Shown: positions 63,808 through 64,000 of the stretch, piece by piece
Position numbering within the stretch: the stretch's first letter is position 1
Layout: every line of letters starts with the position of its first letter
From: Ruminococcus bovis
Lineage (GTDB): Bacteria > Bacillota > Clostridia > Oscillospirales > Acutalibacteraceae
DNA length: 64,000 nt
Assembly (NCBI RefSeq): GCF_005601135.1
Contig: NZ_CP039381.1
Span: 927,941 to 991,940, forward strand
Direction: 5' to 3'
Position numbers and translations under genes: made by a program
Notes under the pieces: generated by a model
Databases searched by the model: none
What the model was told of the DNA's origin: nothing
What the model saw: only the letters and a program-made list of their open reading frames with translations

Positions 63808-64000
63808 TTATTTAACAATATTTCTCCAATCAAGGTCGCCTCTTTCAAGACCATGAATAAGAACTTCTGCTGTAGCAATATTTGTAGCAACAGGAATGTT
63901 GTGCATATCACAAAGTCTTAGAAGGTTCATATCATTTGGTTCTGATAGCTTTGGATTTAGTGGGTCTCTGAAAAATAGTAGCATATCAATTTCGTTACAA
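63808..64000 (-). CDS. mgsA: Methylglyoxal synthase (N-terminus beyond window)
   Basis: Incomplete: 63 C-terminal codons are visible, open to the right edge. The read has [14 protein letters not shown], then [19 protein letters not shown], which is the methylglyoxal synthase pattern (dihydroxyacetone phosphate to methylglyoxal plus phosphate). It ends 51 bases before hisS on the same strand. The catalytic Asp and phosphate-binding residues of the N-terminal half are outside the window. Confidence 0.88.
   Translation of the reverse strand, partial: CNEIDMLLFFRDPLNPKLSEPNDMNLLRLCDMHNIPVATNIATAEVLIHGLERGDLDWRNIVK

Overview
The window looks like a chromosomal segment of a low-GC, Gram-positive, spore-forming anaerobe of the Ruminococcaceae/Oscillospiraceae kind. 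The evidence is a SpoVA-family gene, a pyruvate:ferredoxin oxidoreductase, a two-gene acyl-CoA dehydratase activase system, AT-rich DNA, Firmicute-type operons, and large secreted proteins with cohesin-like, starch-binding-like and bacterial Ig-like modules. A Ruminococcus bromii-like amylolytic species is my best guess; this is an inference from protein style, not a match to a reference.

Layout. 1-4671 (minus): a GldA/GldF/GldG-type ABC operon ending in a DUF4340 protein that runs off the left edge. 5049-5405 (plus): a spoVAE gene with no normal start codon. 5528-12479 (plus): the translation operon rimP-nusA-ylxR-ylxQ-infB-rbfA-nrnA-truB. 13398-19767 (minus): aldo/keto reductase, then a ppk-phosphofructokinase pair, an acyltransferase and a CBS/CorC protein. 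20004-23564 (plus): pyruvate:ferredoxin oxidoreductase. 23692-26635 (minus): a phosphatidylethanolamine cluster (flippase-like protein, pssA, psd, small membrane protein). 27636-35782: a surface-glycosylation region (yfhO, a GtrII-like transferase, gtrB, gtrA) interrupted by an IS481-like element. 36679-40947 (minus): dehydratase-like subunit and double activase. 42208-44418 (minus): secreted starch-binding-like protein. 44816-46307 (minus): ribF and a Nudix gene with an apparent frameshift, divergent from an M14 peptidase. asnB (minus) and purL (plus) are divergent. 53327-54208: Sel1-repeat protein. 54407-60514 (minus): two secreted proteins with cohesin-like modules. 60666-64000 (minus): aspS, hisS and the end of a methylglyoxal synthase gene.

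Two things stand out. First, three secreted proteins (736, 1575 and 428 aa) share a C-terminal tail of tandem Ig-like domains. Two of them also carry one or five copies of a cohesin-like module marked by an [EG]D[FY]QG signature, suggesting a surface scaffold built from atypical cohesins. Second, four intergenic regions carry copies of a composite repeat of about 0.5-0.65 kb bounded by inverted TTTGGGTTTGT sequences. Its internal hairpins change sequence between copies but keep their pairing. Two genes (spoVAE and the Nudix gene) carry lesions at or near the start that could be real decay or consensus errors.
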